Origin: Sphingomonas canadensis
GTDB lineage: Bacteria > Pseudomonadota > Alphaproteobacteria > Sphingomonadales > Sphingomonadaceae
DNA: 64,000 bases
Direction: 5' to 3'
Assembly: GCF_026013525.1 (NCBI RefSeq)
Contig: NZ_JAPDRA010000008.1
Span: 22,501 to 86,500, forward strand
Shown: in pieces, positions 53,602 through 63,033 of the stretch
How the letters are laid out: each line of letters begins with the position of its first letter
Position numbering within the stretch: the first letter of the stretch is position 1
The notes under the pieces: model-generated
Databases searched by the model: none
The model's input: only the letters and a program-made list of their open reading frames with translations
Told to the model about the DNA's origin: nothing
Translations under genes and position numbers: made by a program

Positions 53602-54858
53602 TCACTCCTTGCCGAACTTGAGGATGAGGCGGATTTCCGCGCCGAAGCTTTCGTAATCGGCGACCAGGCTCGCGGGATTATAGTCGCGCCTTGTGTAGTT
53701 GGCGGAAGGCTCCAGCGTCAGCCGCTGCGCGACCGGCAGGCCCAGCGCGACGCGCGCATTGTAGCGCGTCTCCTTGTAATCGCGGGTCATCGGATCGTTG
53801 TAATAGTCGATATGGCGCACGGCCGCGCCAAGCCCGAGATAGGCCCCGTCCATGGCGAGCGGGAAGCGCACCGCGGCATAGCCGCGCACCGCATCATACC
53901 CCAGATAGTCGGTCTTGGCCGACTTGCTGTCATAGCCGCCGCCGACGACATAGCTGATCCGCCCGGCCCCGCCGCGCTGGAAATCGGCGCTGATATCGTA
54001 ATGCATGCCGTCCCGGTCGAGCAGCGGCAGCGTGAGATAATCCTGGTCCGCGATCTCGCCGCGCAGCGTGATCCGGCTATCGGCGCCGGTGGCGATCACC
54101 GCCCGCGCCTCGCCCCCGAACTCGGTCAGGTAGCGATCGTTGTAGACGCGGCTGTAGCGCAGCAGCGCGCCGCCGCTCAGCTCCACCTTGCCCAGCTTCT
54201 GGCCGAAACCGCCCGCGAAGCCGGCCTGCTGATAATCGTAGCGCGGCCCGATCAGGTCATTGTGGAAATAGCCCGCGGCGCGGCCATAGAAGAAGCTGTC
54301 GCCGTCGATCGCGCTGCGCCCGTCGAGGTTGAGCGACCCGGCGACGGCATAGCCGGACTCGCTGGGCGGGACGAGACCCGGGATGTCGAGGGTGACGCGC
54401 AGCGCGCCCGCGGCATTGCGATCCCAGGCGAAGCCGAGCGCGGCCTGGCCATGCCATCCGGACTCGCTTTCGCCCTCCCCCTGCGCCAGCGCGGCGGGGG
54501 CGATCGTGCCGCACGCCGCCTGCACCTCGGCATTGGCGGGGGCACCGGCGCGTGCCAGCTCCACCGCCGCGCGCGGGCGATCGTCGAGCCGGCAGAGCAG
54601 CGCGACATAGAAGAGGCTGAGCTCGCTATCGCTGTTGCCCGCCAGCAGCGCGCGCTCCACGGTGGCCGCTGCATCGGTGAGCGCACCGGCCGCCGCCTGG
54701 CCGCGCGCGGTGGCCAGCGCGGCCTCCGGCGTGGCGCTGGCGTCGATCAGCGCGTCGATCTCCGCCTCCGGACTTTCCTGCGCAGCCGCCGGCGCGGCCG
54801 CCAGCGATGCCGCCATCGCAAGCGCGGCCACACCCGGCCCAAGTAACCGCATCCGCAT
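53602..54858 (-). CDS. Outer-membrane beta-barrel with N-terminal TPR-like region
   Basis: A 418-residue exported protein (MRMRLLGPGVAALAMAASLA, cut near AAA-QES). Residues 30-120 form TPR-like helices (AAATVERALLAGNSDSELSL). From about 135 on there are amphipathic strands such as HGQAALGFAWDRNAAGAL and FFYGRAAGYFHNDLIGP, ending with FGAEIRLILKFGKE. The plan recalls DUF560/Slam-like surface-assembly barrels, but the family is not certain. AGGGGG lies before ATG 54858. It is cotranscribed with the FecR-domain protein, which could be a partner or client. Confidence 0.75.
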   Translation of the reverse strand: MRMRLLGPGVAALAMAASLAAAPAAAQESPEAEIDALIDASATPEAALATARGQAAAGALTDAAATVERALLAGNSDSELSLFYVALLCRLDDRPRAAVELARAGAPANAEVQAACGTIAPAALAQGEGESESGWHGQAALGFAWDRNAAGALRVTLDIPGLVPPSESGYAVAGSLNLDGRSAIDGDSFFYGRAAGYFHNDLIGPRYDYQQAGFAGGFGQKLGKVELSGGALLRYSRVYNDRYLTEFGGEARAVIATGADSRITLRGEIADQDYLTLPLLDRDGMHYDISADFQRGGAGRISYVVGGGYDSKSAKTDYLGYDAVRGYAAVRFPLAMDGAYLGLGAAVRHIDYYNDPMTRDYKETRYNARVALGLPVAQRLTLEPSANYTRRDYNPASLVADYESFGAEIRLILKFGKE

Positions 54859-54971
54859 GTACACCCCCTGGAAACGCTTTCGAAACGTCGTGGAAACGAC
54901 TGCAACGCGCCATTCCCGCCGTCAAGCGCGCGCGGCTTTACTCACACCCTGCATCGCTCCATCATCGGACG

Positions 54972-55157
54972 ATGCCTGGGCAGCGCGACAATTCGGAGAC
55001 TCCGCCACCGACCCTGGAGGCCCTGGCCGCGCTGGCCGCGATCGAGCTGCCCGGCGCTTGCGAACAGGGGGTGCGCGACAATCTGGCGCTGCTCGCCAGC
55101 CACTGGCGCAACCTGGAGGGGTTCGCGATCCCCGGCGATGCGGAGCATCCCGAATGA
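54972..55157 (+). CDS. hpxX: AtzG-like small subunit (DUF4089), HpxX type
   Basis: A 61-residue protein (MPGQRDNSETPPPTLEALAA) of the GatC-like AtzG/DUF4089 family, which forms a complex with an AtzE-type amidase. It overlaps the amidase gene (ATGA). In Klebsiella the pair is hpxX-hpxY of the oxalurate branch of purine breakdown, and the rest of the cluster here supports the same role. In cyanuric acid degraders the related AtzG-AtzE pair deaminates carboxybiuret, so a different amide is possible. Confidence 0.85.
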   Translation: MPGQRDNSETPPPTLEALAALAAIELPGACEQGVRDNLALLASHWRNLEGFAIPGDAEHPE

Positions 55158-56482
55158 GCGGCGCGCTGGCGGCGATCGCCGCCGATGTGCGCGGCGGGCG
55201 GCGGAGCGCGCTTGCGCTGGCCGAGGAGGCGATCGCGCGCATCCGCACCCGCGACGGCGCGGTGAACGCGGTCACCCGGCTGCTGGCGGACGATGCGCGC
55301 GCCGCCGCCGCCGCGATCGATGCGCGGGTGGCGGCGGGCGAGGACCCGGGGCCGCTGGCGGGCGTGCCCTTTGGCGTGAAGGACCTGTTCGACGTCGCGG
55401 GGCTTCCCACCACTGCGGGCGCGGGGATGCGGCGCGAAGCCGCGCCCGCCGCCGCCGATGCAGTGGCCGTGGCGCGGCTGAAGGCGGCGGGCGCGGTGCT
55501 GGTCGCGACGTGCAACATGGACGAATATGCCTATGGCTTCGCGACGGTGAACGCGGCCTTCGGCACCACACGCAACCCGCACGATCCGGAACGGCTGGCG
55601 GGCGGCTCCTCCGGCGGATCGGCGGCGGCGGTGGCGGCAGGGATGCTGCCGCTGACGCTGGGATCGGACACCAACGGATCGATCCGTATCCCGGCGGCGC
55701 TGTGCGGCCTTTACGGCCTGAAGCCCACGCACGGATCGCTGCCGATGGCAGGCGTGTTCCCCTTCGTCGACAGTTTCGACGATATCGGCCCCTTCGCGGC
55801 ATCGGCGGCGGACCTGAAGCTGGCGTGGCAGGTGCTGGGCGGCTCCTCCGGCGGAGCGGCGGCCGGCGGGCTGAAGGTGGCGCGGCTGGGCGGCTGGTTC
55901 GCGCGCAACGCCGATGCGGAGCTGATCGCCGGGATCGACGCCATCGCCGCGCATCTGGGCGGGATCGAGACGGTGGCGCTGCCCGAAGTGGGCCGCGCGC
56001 GATCCGCCGCCTTCCTGATGACCGCGGCGGAGGGCGGCGCGCTCCACCTGCCCGAACTGCGCGCGCGGGCGATGGAATATGATCCCGCGACGCGCGACCG
56101 GCTGATCGCGGGCGCGATGCTGCCGGCCTCCGCCTATTTCGCCGCCGAGCGTTTCCGCGGCTGGTTCCGCGCGCAGGCGGCGGCGCTGTTCGCGCGCTGC
56201 GACGTGCTGATCGCGCCCGCCGCCGGAACCGTGGCGCCGCGCATCGACGATCCGGCGATCATGGTGGACGGCCAGCGCGTGCCCGCGCGCGCCAACCTGG
56301 GCATCTTCACCCAGCCGCTGAGCTTCATCGGCCTGCCGGTGGTGACGGTGCCGCTGAAGCGGCCCGGAATGCTGCCGCTGGGCCTCCAGCTCGTCGGCCC
56401 GCCCGGCGGCGAGCCGGCGCTGTTCGCGCTGGCGGAGGCGCTGGAGGCGGCGGGGCTGACCGGGACGGACCTGCCGGGTTAG
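55154..56482 (+). CDS. hpxY: AtzE family amidohydrolase, HpxY type
   Basis: A 442-residue amidase-signature enzyme. The Ser-cisSer-Lys triad is visible as K77 (VPFGVKDLFDVAG), the first serine in LAGGSSGGSAAAVAAG and the nucleophile in LGSDTNGSIRIPAALCGLYG. It should work with the small partner encoded just upstream and hydrolyse an amide of the oxalurate/oxamate branch. The 139 bases downstream contain a tandem 11-bp repeat before the permease gene. Confidence 0.9.
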   Translation: MSGALAAIAADVRGGRRSALALAEEAIARIRTRDGAVNAVTRLLADDARAAAAAIDARVAAGEDPGPLAGVPFGVKDLFDVAGLPTTAGAGMRREAAPAAADAVAVARLKAAGAVLVATCNMDEYAYGFATVNAAFGTTRNPHDPERLAGGSSGGSAAAVAAGMLPLTLGSDTNGSIRIPAALCGLYGLKPTHGSLPMAGVFPFVDSFDDIGPFAASAADLKLAWQVLGGSSGGAAAGGLKVARLGGWFARNADAELIAGIDAIAAHLGGIETVALPEVGRARSAAFLMTAAEGGALHLPELRARAMEYDPATRDRLIAGAMLPASAYFAAERFRGWFRAQAAALFARCDVLIAPAAGTVAPRIDDPAIMVDGQRVPARANLGIFTQPLSFIGLPVVTVPLKRPGMLPLGLQLVGPPGGEPALFALAEALEAAGLTGTDLPG

Positions 56483-56575
56483 GCCGGACGCGCTCCGGCC
56501 GAACAAGGTGTACGGCAAGGCGCTCTCCACGCGCTCCAACAGCCATCTTCCCCTGCCCTGCCATCGCGCTATGCT

Positions 56576-56613
56576 GCGTCCGCGAAATGGGGCGCGAAAT
56601 GGGGCGCGAAAGG
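56576..56613 (+). repeat. Three-unit short tandem repeat before the permease gene
   Basis: The 11-base unit GGGGCGCGAAA/T recurs three times (CGCGAAATGG, GGCGCGAAATGG, GGCGCGAAAGGGG), ending 8 bases before ATG 56622. It overlaps the expected ribosome-binding region, so changes in copy number could alter spacing between the hpxY end and the permease start. Confidence 0.7.
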
Positions 56614-56621
56614 GGACGTGG

Positions 56622-57956
56622 ATGAGCGAGGAAGCGGGCGCGCTCGACCGGCGCTTTGAGTTGACGGCACGGGGCACCACGCTCCGCACCGAGGTGCTGG
56701 CCGGCGTCACGACCTTCCTCACCATGGCCTATATCATCCTGGTCAACCCATCGATCCTGGGCGCGGCGGGGCTGCCGGTGGCGGCGGTGGCGGCGGCGAC
56801 CTGTATCGCGGCGGGCTTTGCCAGCATCCTGATGGGGCTGAGCGCCAATGTGCCGCTGGCGCTGGCGCCGGGCATGGGGCTCAACGCCTATTTCACCTAC
56901 ACGGTGGTGATCGGCATGGGCGTGCCCTGGCCGGTGGCGCTGGGATGCGTGTTCCTCTCCGGCATCGTCTTCCTGCTGCTGACGCTGGCGGGCATCCGCC
57001 AGATGATCGTCGCCGCGATCCCGCCGCACCTCTATGCCGCGGTGGCGGGGGGCATCGGGCTGTTCATCGCGCTGATCGGGCTGGAGAACGCCAGGATCGT
57101 CACCGCCAGCCCGGCGACGCTGGTGACGCTAGGCAGCCTGAAGGAGCCCGGGGCGGCGCTGGCGCTGTTCGGGCTGGTGCTGATCGCGGTGCTGACCGCG
57201 TGGCGGGTGCGCGCGGCGATCCTGATCGGCATCGTCGCCACCACGCTGGCCGGATGGCTGGCGGGCATCGTCTCCTTCGCCCCACAGCCCTATGACCTGA
57301 CCGCGATCACCCAGACCGCGTTCAAGCTGGACCTGGCCGGGGTGTTCGGCCTTTCGGGCAGCCACGGGCTGGGGCTGTTCGAGATCATCTTCGTGTTCCT
57401 GTTCGTCGACCTGTTCGACAATCTGGGCACGCTGATGGGCGTCACCAAGCGCGCGGGGCTGATCGACGCGAACGGGCAGGTGCCGAAGCTGAAGCGCATC
57501 CTGACCACCGATTCGATCGCCACCATCTTCGGTTCGCTGATGGGGACGAGCACGGTCACCAGCTATGTCGAGAGCGCGGCCGGGGTGCAGGCGGGCGGGC
57601 GCACCGGCATCACCGCGATCGTTACCGGCGTGCTGTTCCTGGGCGCGACCTTCCTGGCGCCCTGGGCGCAGCTTGTGCCGCTGGCCGCCACCGCCCCGGC
57701 GCTGATCCTGGTCGGCGCGCTGATGATGGCGCCGCTTGCCGAGATCGACTGGCACGATCCGGAGATCGCGCTGCCCGCCTTCCTGACGGTGGCGATGATC
57801 CCGCTGACCTTCTCCATCGCCAACGGGCTGGCGTTCGGCATCACCGCCTATGCGCTGATCAAGCTGCTGCGCGGCAAGATCACCAAGACCGACTGGCTGC
57901 TGCTGGTGCTGGCAGGGCTGTTCGTCGCGCGCTTCGTGTGGCTGTCGGCGGGATGA
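56622..57956 (+). CDS. AzgA-like NCS2 purine permease
   Basis: A 444-residue permease with about 12-14 membrane helices, of the AzgA branch of the NCS2 (nucleobase) family that imports adenine, guanine or hypoxanthine. Family signs are TMAYIILVNPSIL, LAPGMGLNAYFTY and FLFVDLFDNLGTLMGVTKRA. ATG 56622 is used; the longer frame is upstream repeat. It lies inside the ureide cluster and overlaps hpxW by 4 bases, so it probably brings in a purine or a breakdown product. Confidence 0.92.
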   Translation: MSEEAGALDRRFELTARGTTLRTEVLAGVTTFLTMAYIILVNPSILGAAGLPVAAVAAATCIAAGFASILMGLSANVPLALAPGMGLNAYFTYTVVIGMGVPWPVALGCVFLSGIVFLLLTLAGIRQMIVAAIPPHLYAAVAGGIGLFIALIGLENARIVTASPATLVTLGSLKEPGAALALFGLVLIAVLTAWRVRAAILIGIVATTLAGWLAGIVSFAPQPYDLTAITQTAFKLDLAGVFGLSGSHGLGLFEIIFVFLFVDLFDNLGTLMGVTKRAGLIDANGQVPKLKRILTTDSIATIFGSLMGTSTVTSYVESAAGVQAGGRTGITAIVTGVLFLGATFLAPWAQLVPLAATAPALILVGALMMAPLAEIDWHDPEIALPAFLTVAMIPLTFSIANGLAFGITAYALIKLLRGKITKTDWLLLVLAGLFVARFVWLSAG

Positions 57957-59518
57957 CGCTCTCCACGGTTCACGGGCGGCGGGGCATGGTGACCGCGCCG
58001 CATCACCTGGCCAGCGAGGCAGGGCTGGCGGTGCTGAAGGACGGCGGCACGGCGGCGGAGGCGGCCGTGGCGGTCGCCGCGTGCCTGGCCGTAGTCTATC
58101 CGCACATGACCGGGATCGGCGGCGACAGCTTCTGGCTGGTGCGCGAGCCGGACGGGCGGGTCCATGCCGTCCACGGATGCGGCGCGGCGGCCGGGGCGGC
58201 GACGCTGGAGCGCTATGGCAGGCTGGGCGCGGTGCCGGCGCGCGGGCCGCTGGCGGCGAACACGGTGGCGGGCACGGTTTCCGCCTGGGAGGCGATGCTG
58301 GCGGGCGGCACGCTGCCGCTGGAGCGCATCCTGCGCGACGCGATCGGCCATGCCGCGGCGGGCGTGCCGGTGACGTGGAGCGGCGCCGACACGCTGGCCG
58401 CCAAGGGCGCGGAGCTGCGTGCCCAGCCGGGCGCCTGGGCCGCGACCTATGACGGCATGGGCGAGGGCGATATCCTGCGCCAGCCCGCGCTGGGCGACAC
58501 GCTGCGCGCGCTGGCGCGCGAAGGGCTGGCGAGCTTCTACACCGGCAGCATCGCGGAGCGGATCGCGGAGGATTTCGCGGCGCTGGACGGGCTGGTGACC
58601 GCGGAAGACCTGGCCGCGCACCGGGCGGAACGGCCCGTGCCGCTGACCGCCGCGATCACCGGCGCGCGGCTGTGGAACAGCGCGCCGCCGACGCAGGGCG
58701 GATCATCGCTGCTGATCCTGGCGCTGTACGACCGGATCGCCGCGGAGGTGCCGGACGGGTTCGACCATGTCCACCGGCTGGTGGAAGCGACCAAGCAGGC
58801 GTTCCTGCGCCGCGAGCGCGACATCGACGATCCCGCTTTCAGCGCGGCCGATCCGCAGGCCACGCTGGACGACGCGCAGCTCCTGACGCAACTGGCCAAC
58901 GCGATCGAGCCCGATTGCGCGCTGCGCTGGCCGCAGCCGCCCTCCGCCGGGGACACCTGCTGGTTCGCCGTGGCCGATGCGGAGGGGTGCGTGGTGAGCG
59001 CGATCCAGAGCGTCTATTTCGAATTCGGATCGGGCGTCACGCTGCCGCGGACAGGCATCACCTGGCAGAACCGCGGCAGCAGCTTCCGGCTGGCCGAAAG
59101 CGGATGGAACGCGCTGAAGCCGGGGCGGCGCCCCTTCCACACGCTCAACCCCGCGCTGGCGGAGTTCGCGGACGGGCGGGTGCTGGCCTATGGCACGATG
59201 GGCGGCGAGGGCCAGCCGCAGACCCAGGCGGCGGTCTTCACGCGCCACGCCCGCTACGGCATCGGCCTTCAGGAGGCGATCAGCGCGCCGCGCTGGCTGC
59301 TCGGGCGCACCTGGGGCGAGACGAGTACGACGCTGAAGATCGAGAAGGGCTTCGCGCCCGAGGTATACCGCCTGCTGCGCGCGGCGGGGCATGAGGTGGA
59401 GGTGCTGCCGCTCCATGCGCAGGCGATGGGCCATGCCGGCGCGATCGTCCGCCATCCGGACGGCGCGCTGGAGGGCGCCACCGATCCGCGCAGCGACGGC
59501 CGGGTGGCTGCGTGGTGA
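57953..59518 (+). CDS. hpxW: Oxamate amidohydrolase, HpxW (gamma-glutamyltransferase fold)
   Basis: A 521-residue Ntn hydrolase. It has the family start GMVTAPHHLASEAGLAVLKD and is expected to self-cleave before Thr335 (AGDTCWFAVADAEG), giving a large and a small subunit. MGGEGQPQTQAAVFTRHARY is the C-terminal signature. No export signal is seen, unlike true gamma-glutamyltransferases, and its place among allantoate and ureidoglycine genes favours the HpxW role: oxamate to oxalate and ammonia. ATG 57953 overlaps the permease stop (ATGA). Confidence 0.88.
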   Translation: MTLSTVHGRRGMVTAPHHLASEAGLAVLKDGGTAAEAAVAVAACLAVVYPHMTGIGGDSFWLVREPDGRVHAVHGCGAAAGAATLERYGRLGAVPARGPLAANTVAGTVSAWEAMLAGGTLPLERILRDAIGHAAAGVPVTWSGADTLAAKGAELRAQPGAWAATYDGMGEGDILRQPALGDTLRALAREGLASFYTGSIAERIAEDFAALDGLVTAEDLAAHRAERPVPLTAAITGARLWNSAPPTQGGSSLLILALYDRIAAEVPDGFDHVHRLVEATKQAFLRRERDIDDPAFSAADPQATLDDAQLLTQLANAIEPDCALRWPQPPSAGDTCWFAVADAEGCVVSAIQSVYFEFGSGVTLPRTGITWQNRGSSFRLAESGWNALKPGRRPFHTLNPALAEFADGRVLAYGTMGGEGQPQTQAAVFTRHARYGIGLQEAISAPRWLLGRTWGETSTTLKIEKGFAPEVYRLLRAAGHEVEVLPLHAQAMGHAGAIVRHPDGALEGATDPRSDGRVAAW

Positions 59519-60807
59519 GCCATCCCCCCGGCGGCGGCGCGCGCGCGGTGGCGCGGTGCATCGCGCTGCGCGAACCGCCGTTCAGCGCCGAACCGGGCAT
59601 GCTGTTCCGCGCCTATCTGACCCCTGCGCACGGCGCCGCGCTGGGCCGGCTGGCCGAATGGATGCGCGAGGCCGGGATGACCGTGCGGCTGGATGGCGCG
59701 GCCAATCTGATCGGCCGGTACGAGGGCTGGCGCGACATGCCGCCGCTGGTGATGGGCAGCCATATCGACAGCGTGCGCGACGGCGGCAGCTATGACGGGC
59801 CGCTGGGCATCATGCTGGCGATCGAGGCGGTGGAGGCGCTGGCGGCATCGGGCAAGCGCGCGCCCTTCCCCATCGAAATCTATGCCTTCGGCGACGAGGA
59901 GGGTTCGCGCTTTCCCGCGTCGATGCTCACCAGCCGCGCGGTGGCGGGCACGCTGGACGCGGCCGGGCTGGAGATGGCGGACCGCGAGGGCGTGACGCTG
60001 GCCGATGCGCTGCGCCAGGCCGGGGAGCGTTGGGAGATCGTCACGGGACGCGCGCCCTTCGGCGAGACGGCGCCCTTCGGCGATGCTGCGCAATATCTGG
60101 CCGCACGGCATCCCGGCGCGATCGCCTATCTGGAGGCGCATATCGAGCAGGGGCCGGTGCTGGAGGCCGCCGGGCTCGCCGTGGGCGTGGTCACCGGCAT
60201 CGCCGCGCAGCTTCGCTACAACATCGCGGTGACGGGCATGGCGGGGCATGCGGGCACCACCACCATGCCCTTGCGCCGCGATGCGCTGGCCGCCGCGGCG
60301 GAGATGGTGCTGGCGGCCGAGCGGATTGCGCGGGAAGCCGCGTCGGACGTGGTGGCGACGGTGGGGCGGCTCAGCGCGCTGCCCGGCGCGCCCAACGTCA
60401 TCCCGGGCCGGGTGGATTTCACGCTGGACGTCCGCTCGCTCGATCACGGGCGGCGCGATTCGGCGGCGGCGGCGATCCTGGACGCCTTCGCGGCGATTGC
60501 GGACCGGCGCGGCGTGGCGCTGGAAACCGGCCAGACCAATGACTTCGCCGCCAGTCCATGCGATCCTGCGCTGATGGACCTGCTCTCCGCATCGCTCGCC
60601 GCGGCGGGGCAGCCGGCGTTCCGTCTGCCCTCCGGCGCGGGGCACGACGCGATGAACATGGCCGCGCTTTGCCCCACCGCGATGCTGTTCCTGCGCTGTG
60701 CGGGCGGCATCAGCCACAACCCCGCCGAGCATGTCGATCCCGCCGACGCGGAGATCGCGCTACAGGTGATGCTCGGCTTCCTGGACCGTCTTGGAGAAAC
60801 GCTTTGA
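59515..60807 (+). CDS. hpxK: Allantoate amidohydrolase (M20 family Zn hydrolase), HpxK type
   Basis: A 430-residue metal-dependent amidohydrolase of the carbamoylase/AllC group. Metal-binding motifs are GSHIDSVRDGGSYDGPLG, GDEEGSRFPASM and EAHIEQGPVLEAA; GMAGHAGTTTM and SGAGHDAMNMA complete the active site. It should turn allantoate into ureidoglycine, CO2 and ammonia. GTG 59515 overlaps the hpxW stop; an adjacent GTG at 59512 is also possible. The product feeds the aminotransferase encoded next. Confidence 0.92.
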   Translation: MSHPPGGGARAVARCIALREPPFSAEPGMLFRAYLTPAHGAALGRLAEWMREAGMTVRLDGAANLIGRYEGWRDMPPLVMGSHIDSVRDGGSYDGPLGIMLAIEAVEALAASGKRAPFPIEIYAFGDEEGSRFPASMLTSRAVAGTLDAAGLEMADREGVTLADALRQAGERWEIVTGRAPFGETAPFGDAAQYLAARHPGAIAYLEAHIEQGPVLEAAGLAVGVVTGIAAQLRYNIAVTGMAGHAGTTTMPLRRDALAAAAEMVLAAERIAREAASDVVATVGRLSALPGAPNVIPGRVDFTLDVRSLDHGRRDSAAAAILDAFAAIADRRGVALETGQTNDFAASPCDPALMDLLSASLAAAGQPAFRLPSGAGHDAMNMAALCPTAMLFLRCAGGISHNPAEHVDPADAEIALQVMLGFLDRLGETL

Positions 60808-62030
60808 ACCCCGATCTGTTCGGCGAGATCGATCCGCCGCAGCGGCTGTTGATGGGCCCCGGCCCGGTGAACGCGCACCCCCGCGTGCTGCGCGCCATGT
60901 CCGCCGACATGCTGGGCCAGTTCGATCCCGAGATGACGGGATATATGGAGCAGGTGATGGCGCTCTACCGCCCCGTGTTCGGGACGGAGAACCGCTGGAC
61001 CATGCTGATCGACGGCACCGCGCGCGCGGGGATCGAGGCGGCGCTGGTCAGCCTGGTTTCGCCGGGCGACACGATGCTGGTGGTCGATTTCGGCCGCTTC
61101 GGCCTGCTGCTGAAGGAAATCGGCGAGCGCGTCGGCGCGCGCGTGGAGATGCTGTCCGCCCCCTGGGGCGAGACGGTGCCGATGGAGGCGATCGCGCAGG
61201 CCATGGCGCGGACCGGGCCGAAGCTGGTCGCCTGCGTCCATGGCGATACCTCCACCACCATGGCGCAGCCGCTCGACGGGCTGGGCGCGCTTTGCCGCGA
61301 CGCGGGCGCGCTGAGCTATGTCGACGCCACCGCCACCATCGGCGGGATGGAGATCGCGGCGGACCGCTGGGGCGTGGACGTGGTGACCGGGGGGCTCCAG
61401 AAATGCCTGGGCGGGCCATCCGGATCGGCGCCGATCACGATATCCGATCGCGCGGCCGAACATATCTTCGCGCGGCGCCATACCGAGCATGGCATCGCGC
61501 GCGCCGATCTGGCGCAGGGCAGCGGCATACGGATCGGATCCAACTATTTCGATCTGGCGATGGTGATGGACTATTGGAGCGAGAAGCGGCTTAATCACCA
61601 TACCGAGGCGACGACGATGCTCTACGGAGCGCGCGAATGCGCCCGGATCGCACTCGGAGAGGGTCTGGAGGCGCGTTTCGCGCGTCACGCGGCGGCCGGC
61701 CGCGCGGTGGTCGCGGGCGCCCGCGCGATGGGGCTCACCGTGTTCGGCGACGATCGTTACCGCATGACCAACGTCACCGGCATCCTGATTCCCGCGGGCG
61801 TGGACGGCGAGGCGGTGCGGCGGCGGATGCGCGAGGATTTCGAGATCGAGATCGGCACCAGCTTCGGCCCGCTGCAGGGCAAGGTGTGGCGGATCGGCGC
61901 GATGGGATATAATGCGATGAAGCATAAGGTGCTGATCACGCTGGGCGCGCTGGAGGCCGTGCTGCGCGCGGAGGGCCACGCGACCCCGCCCGGCGCGGGC
62001 GTGGACGCCGCGCTGGAGGCATGGGGTTGA
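60804..62030 (+). CDS. hpxJ: Ureidoglycine-glyoxylate aminotransferase, HpxJ type
   Basis: A 408-residue PLP enzyme of the alanine-glyoxylate aminotransferase group. PQRLLMGPGPVNAHPRVLRA starts the fold, and the PLP lysine sits in GLQKCLGGPSGSAP. ADRWGVDVVTGG and SGIRIGSNYFDL also fit. Next to allantoate amidohydrolase it should move the amino group of ureidoglycine to glyoxylate, giving oxalurate and glycine. It starts with TTG 60804 after TTGGAGAAACGC and overlaps the previous stop, which shows coupling. A REP doublet follows before puuE. Confidence 0.9.
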   Translation: MNPDLFGEIDPPQRLLMGPGPVNAHPRVLRAMSADMLGQFDPEMTGYMEQVMALYRPVFGTENRWTMLIDGTARAGIEAALVSLVSPGDTMLVVDFGRFGLLLKEIGERVGARVEMLSAPWGETVPMEAIAQAMARTGPKLVACVHGDTSTTMAQPLDGLGALCRDAGALSYVDATATIGGMEIAADRWGVDVVTGGLQKCLGGPSGSAPITISDRAAEHIFARRHTEHGIARADLAQGSGIRIGSNYFDLAMVMDYWSEKRLNHHTEATTMLYGARECARIALGEGLEARFARHAAAGRAVVAGARAMGLTVFGDDRYRMTNVTGILIPAGVDGEAVRRRMREDFEIEIGTSFGPLQGKVWRIGAMGYNAMKHKVLITLGALEAVLRAEGHATPPGAGVDAALEAWG

Positions 62031-62048
62031 GGGGGCGGCTCCTTTCCT

Positions 62049-62131
62049 CCGTTCGCCACGGGCCTGTCGAAGGACGGCTCCGGCCCGCGCCGGTCGCAGG
62101 CATGGCGCTTCGACAAGCTCTGCACGAACGC
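62049..62131. repeat. REP doublet inside the ureide operon
   Basis: An inverted pair: 62049-62075 (CCGTTCGCCACGGGCCTGTC...) and 62105-62131 (GCGCTTCGACAAGCTCTGCA...), 29 bases apart. Both match the REP family seen at 2397-2483. It fills the 115-base gap between hpxJ and puuE and could fold in the mRNA, stabilising upstream message or lowering downstream expression. Confidence 0.85.
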
Positions 62132-62145
62132 TTTGGGATCGCCGA

Positions 62146-63033
62146 ATGAGCCTTCCCCGCGATCTCGCCGGCTACGGCGCCAATCCGCCTGCCGCCCACT
62201 GGCCCGGCGGCGCGCGCGTGGCGGTGAACTTCGTCGTCAATTATGAGGAGGGCGCGGAAAACAGCGTCCTCAATGGCGACAAGGGCAGCGAGGGCTTCCT
62301 GTCCGACATGGTCGGCGCCGCCAGCCATCCGGCGCGGGCGATGGCGATGGAGAGCCTGTACGAATATGGCAGCCGCGCCGGCTTCTGGCGGCTGCACCGG
62401 CTGTTCGCGGAGCGGAACGTGCCCGTCACCGTGTTCGGCGTCGCCGCGGCGATGGAGGCGAACCCGGCGGCGGTGGAGGCGATGCTGACGGCCGGATGGG
62501 AGGTCGCGTCGCACGGATACCGCTGGATCGACTATCAATATGTGCCCGAGGAGGTGGAGCGCGAGCATATCGCCCGGGCGATCGCGGTCCACACCGGCCT
62601 GACCGGCAGCCGCCCGCTCGGCTGGTATCAGGGGCGCACTTCGCCCAACACGGCGCGGCTGGTGGCGGAGGAAGGCGGCTTTCTCTACGATGCGGACAGC
62701 TATGCCGACGACCTGCCCTATTGGGACCGGCGGCACGGACGGGCGCAGCTCATCGTCCCCTACAGCCTCGACACCAACGACATGAAGTTCGTCGCGCTGA
62801 ACGGCTTTACGGAGGGGACGCAGTTCTTCCGCTACCTGGTCGACGCCTTCGAGCAGTTGCGCGAGGAGGGCGGGCGGATGATGTCGATCGGCCTGCACGG
62901 CCGCATCGCCGGGCGGCCCGCGCGCACCATCGCGGTGCAGATGTTCCTGGATCACGTGCTGCAATCGGGCGACGCCTGGGTGGCGCGGCGCATCGACATC
63001 GCGCGCCACTGGATGGAGGCGCACCCGGCATGA
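62146..63033 (+). CDS. puuE: Allantoinase PuuE
   Basis: A 295-residue member of the polysaccharide-deacetylase-like allantoinases, which open allantoin to allantoate without the usual binuclear metal site. The start MSLPRDLAGYGANPPAAHWP, VNFVVNYEEGAENSVLNGD and GWEVASHGYRWIDYQ are typical. Its stop overlaps the start of hpxZ. It supplies the substrate of the allantoate amidohydrolase encoded 1.3 kb upstream. Confidence 0.95.
   Translation: MSLPRDLAGYGANPPAAHWPGGARVAVNFVVNYEEGAENSVLNGDKGSEGFLSDMVGAASHPARAMAMESLYEYGSRAGFWRLHRLFAERNVPVTVFGVAAAMEANPAAVEAMLTAGWEVASHGYRWIDYQYVPEEVEREHIARAIAVHTGLTGSRPLGWYQGRTSPNTARLVAEEGGFLYDADSYADDLPYWDRRHGRAQLIVPYSLDTNDMKFVALNGFTEGTQFFRYLVDAFEQLREEGGRMMSIGLHGRIAGRPARTIAVQMFLDHVLQSGDAWVARRIDIARHWMEAHPA

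Noticed and set aside
57953..59518. Gamma-glutamyltransferase acting on glutathione.
   Set aside because: There is no export signal, and all neighbours belong to the ureide pathway; HpxW shares the same fold.
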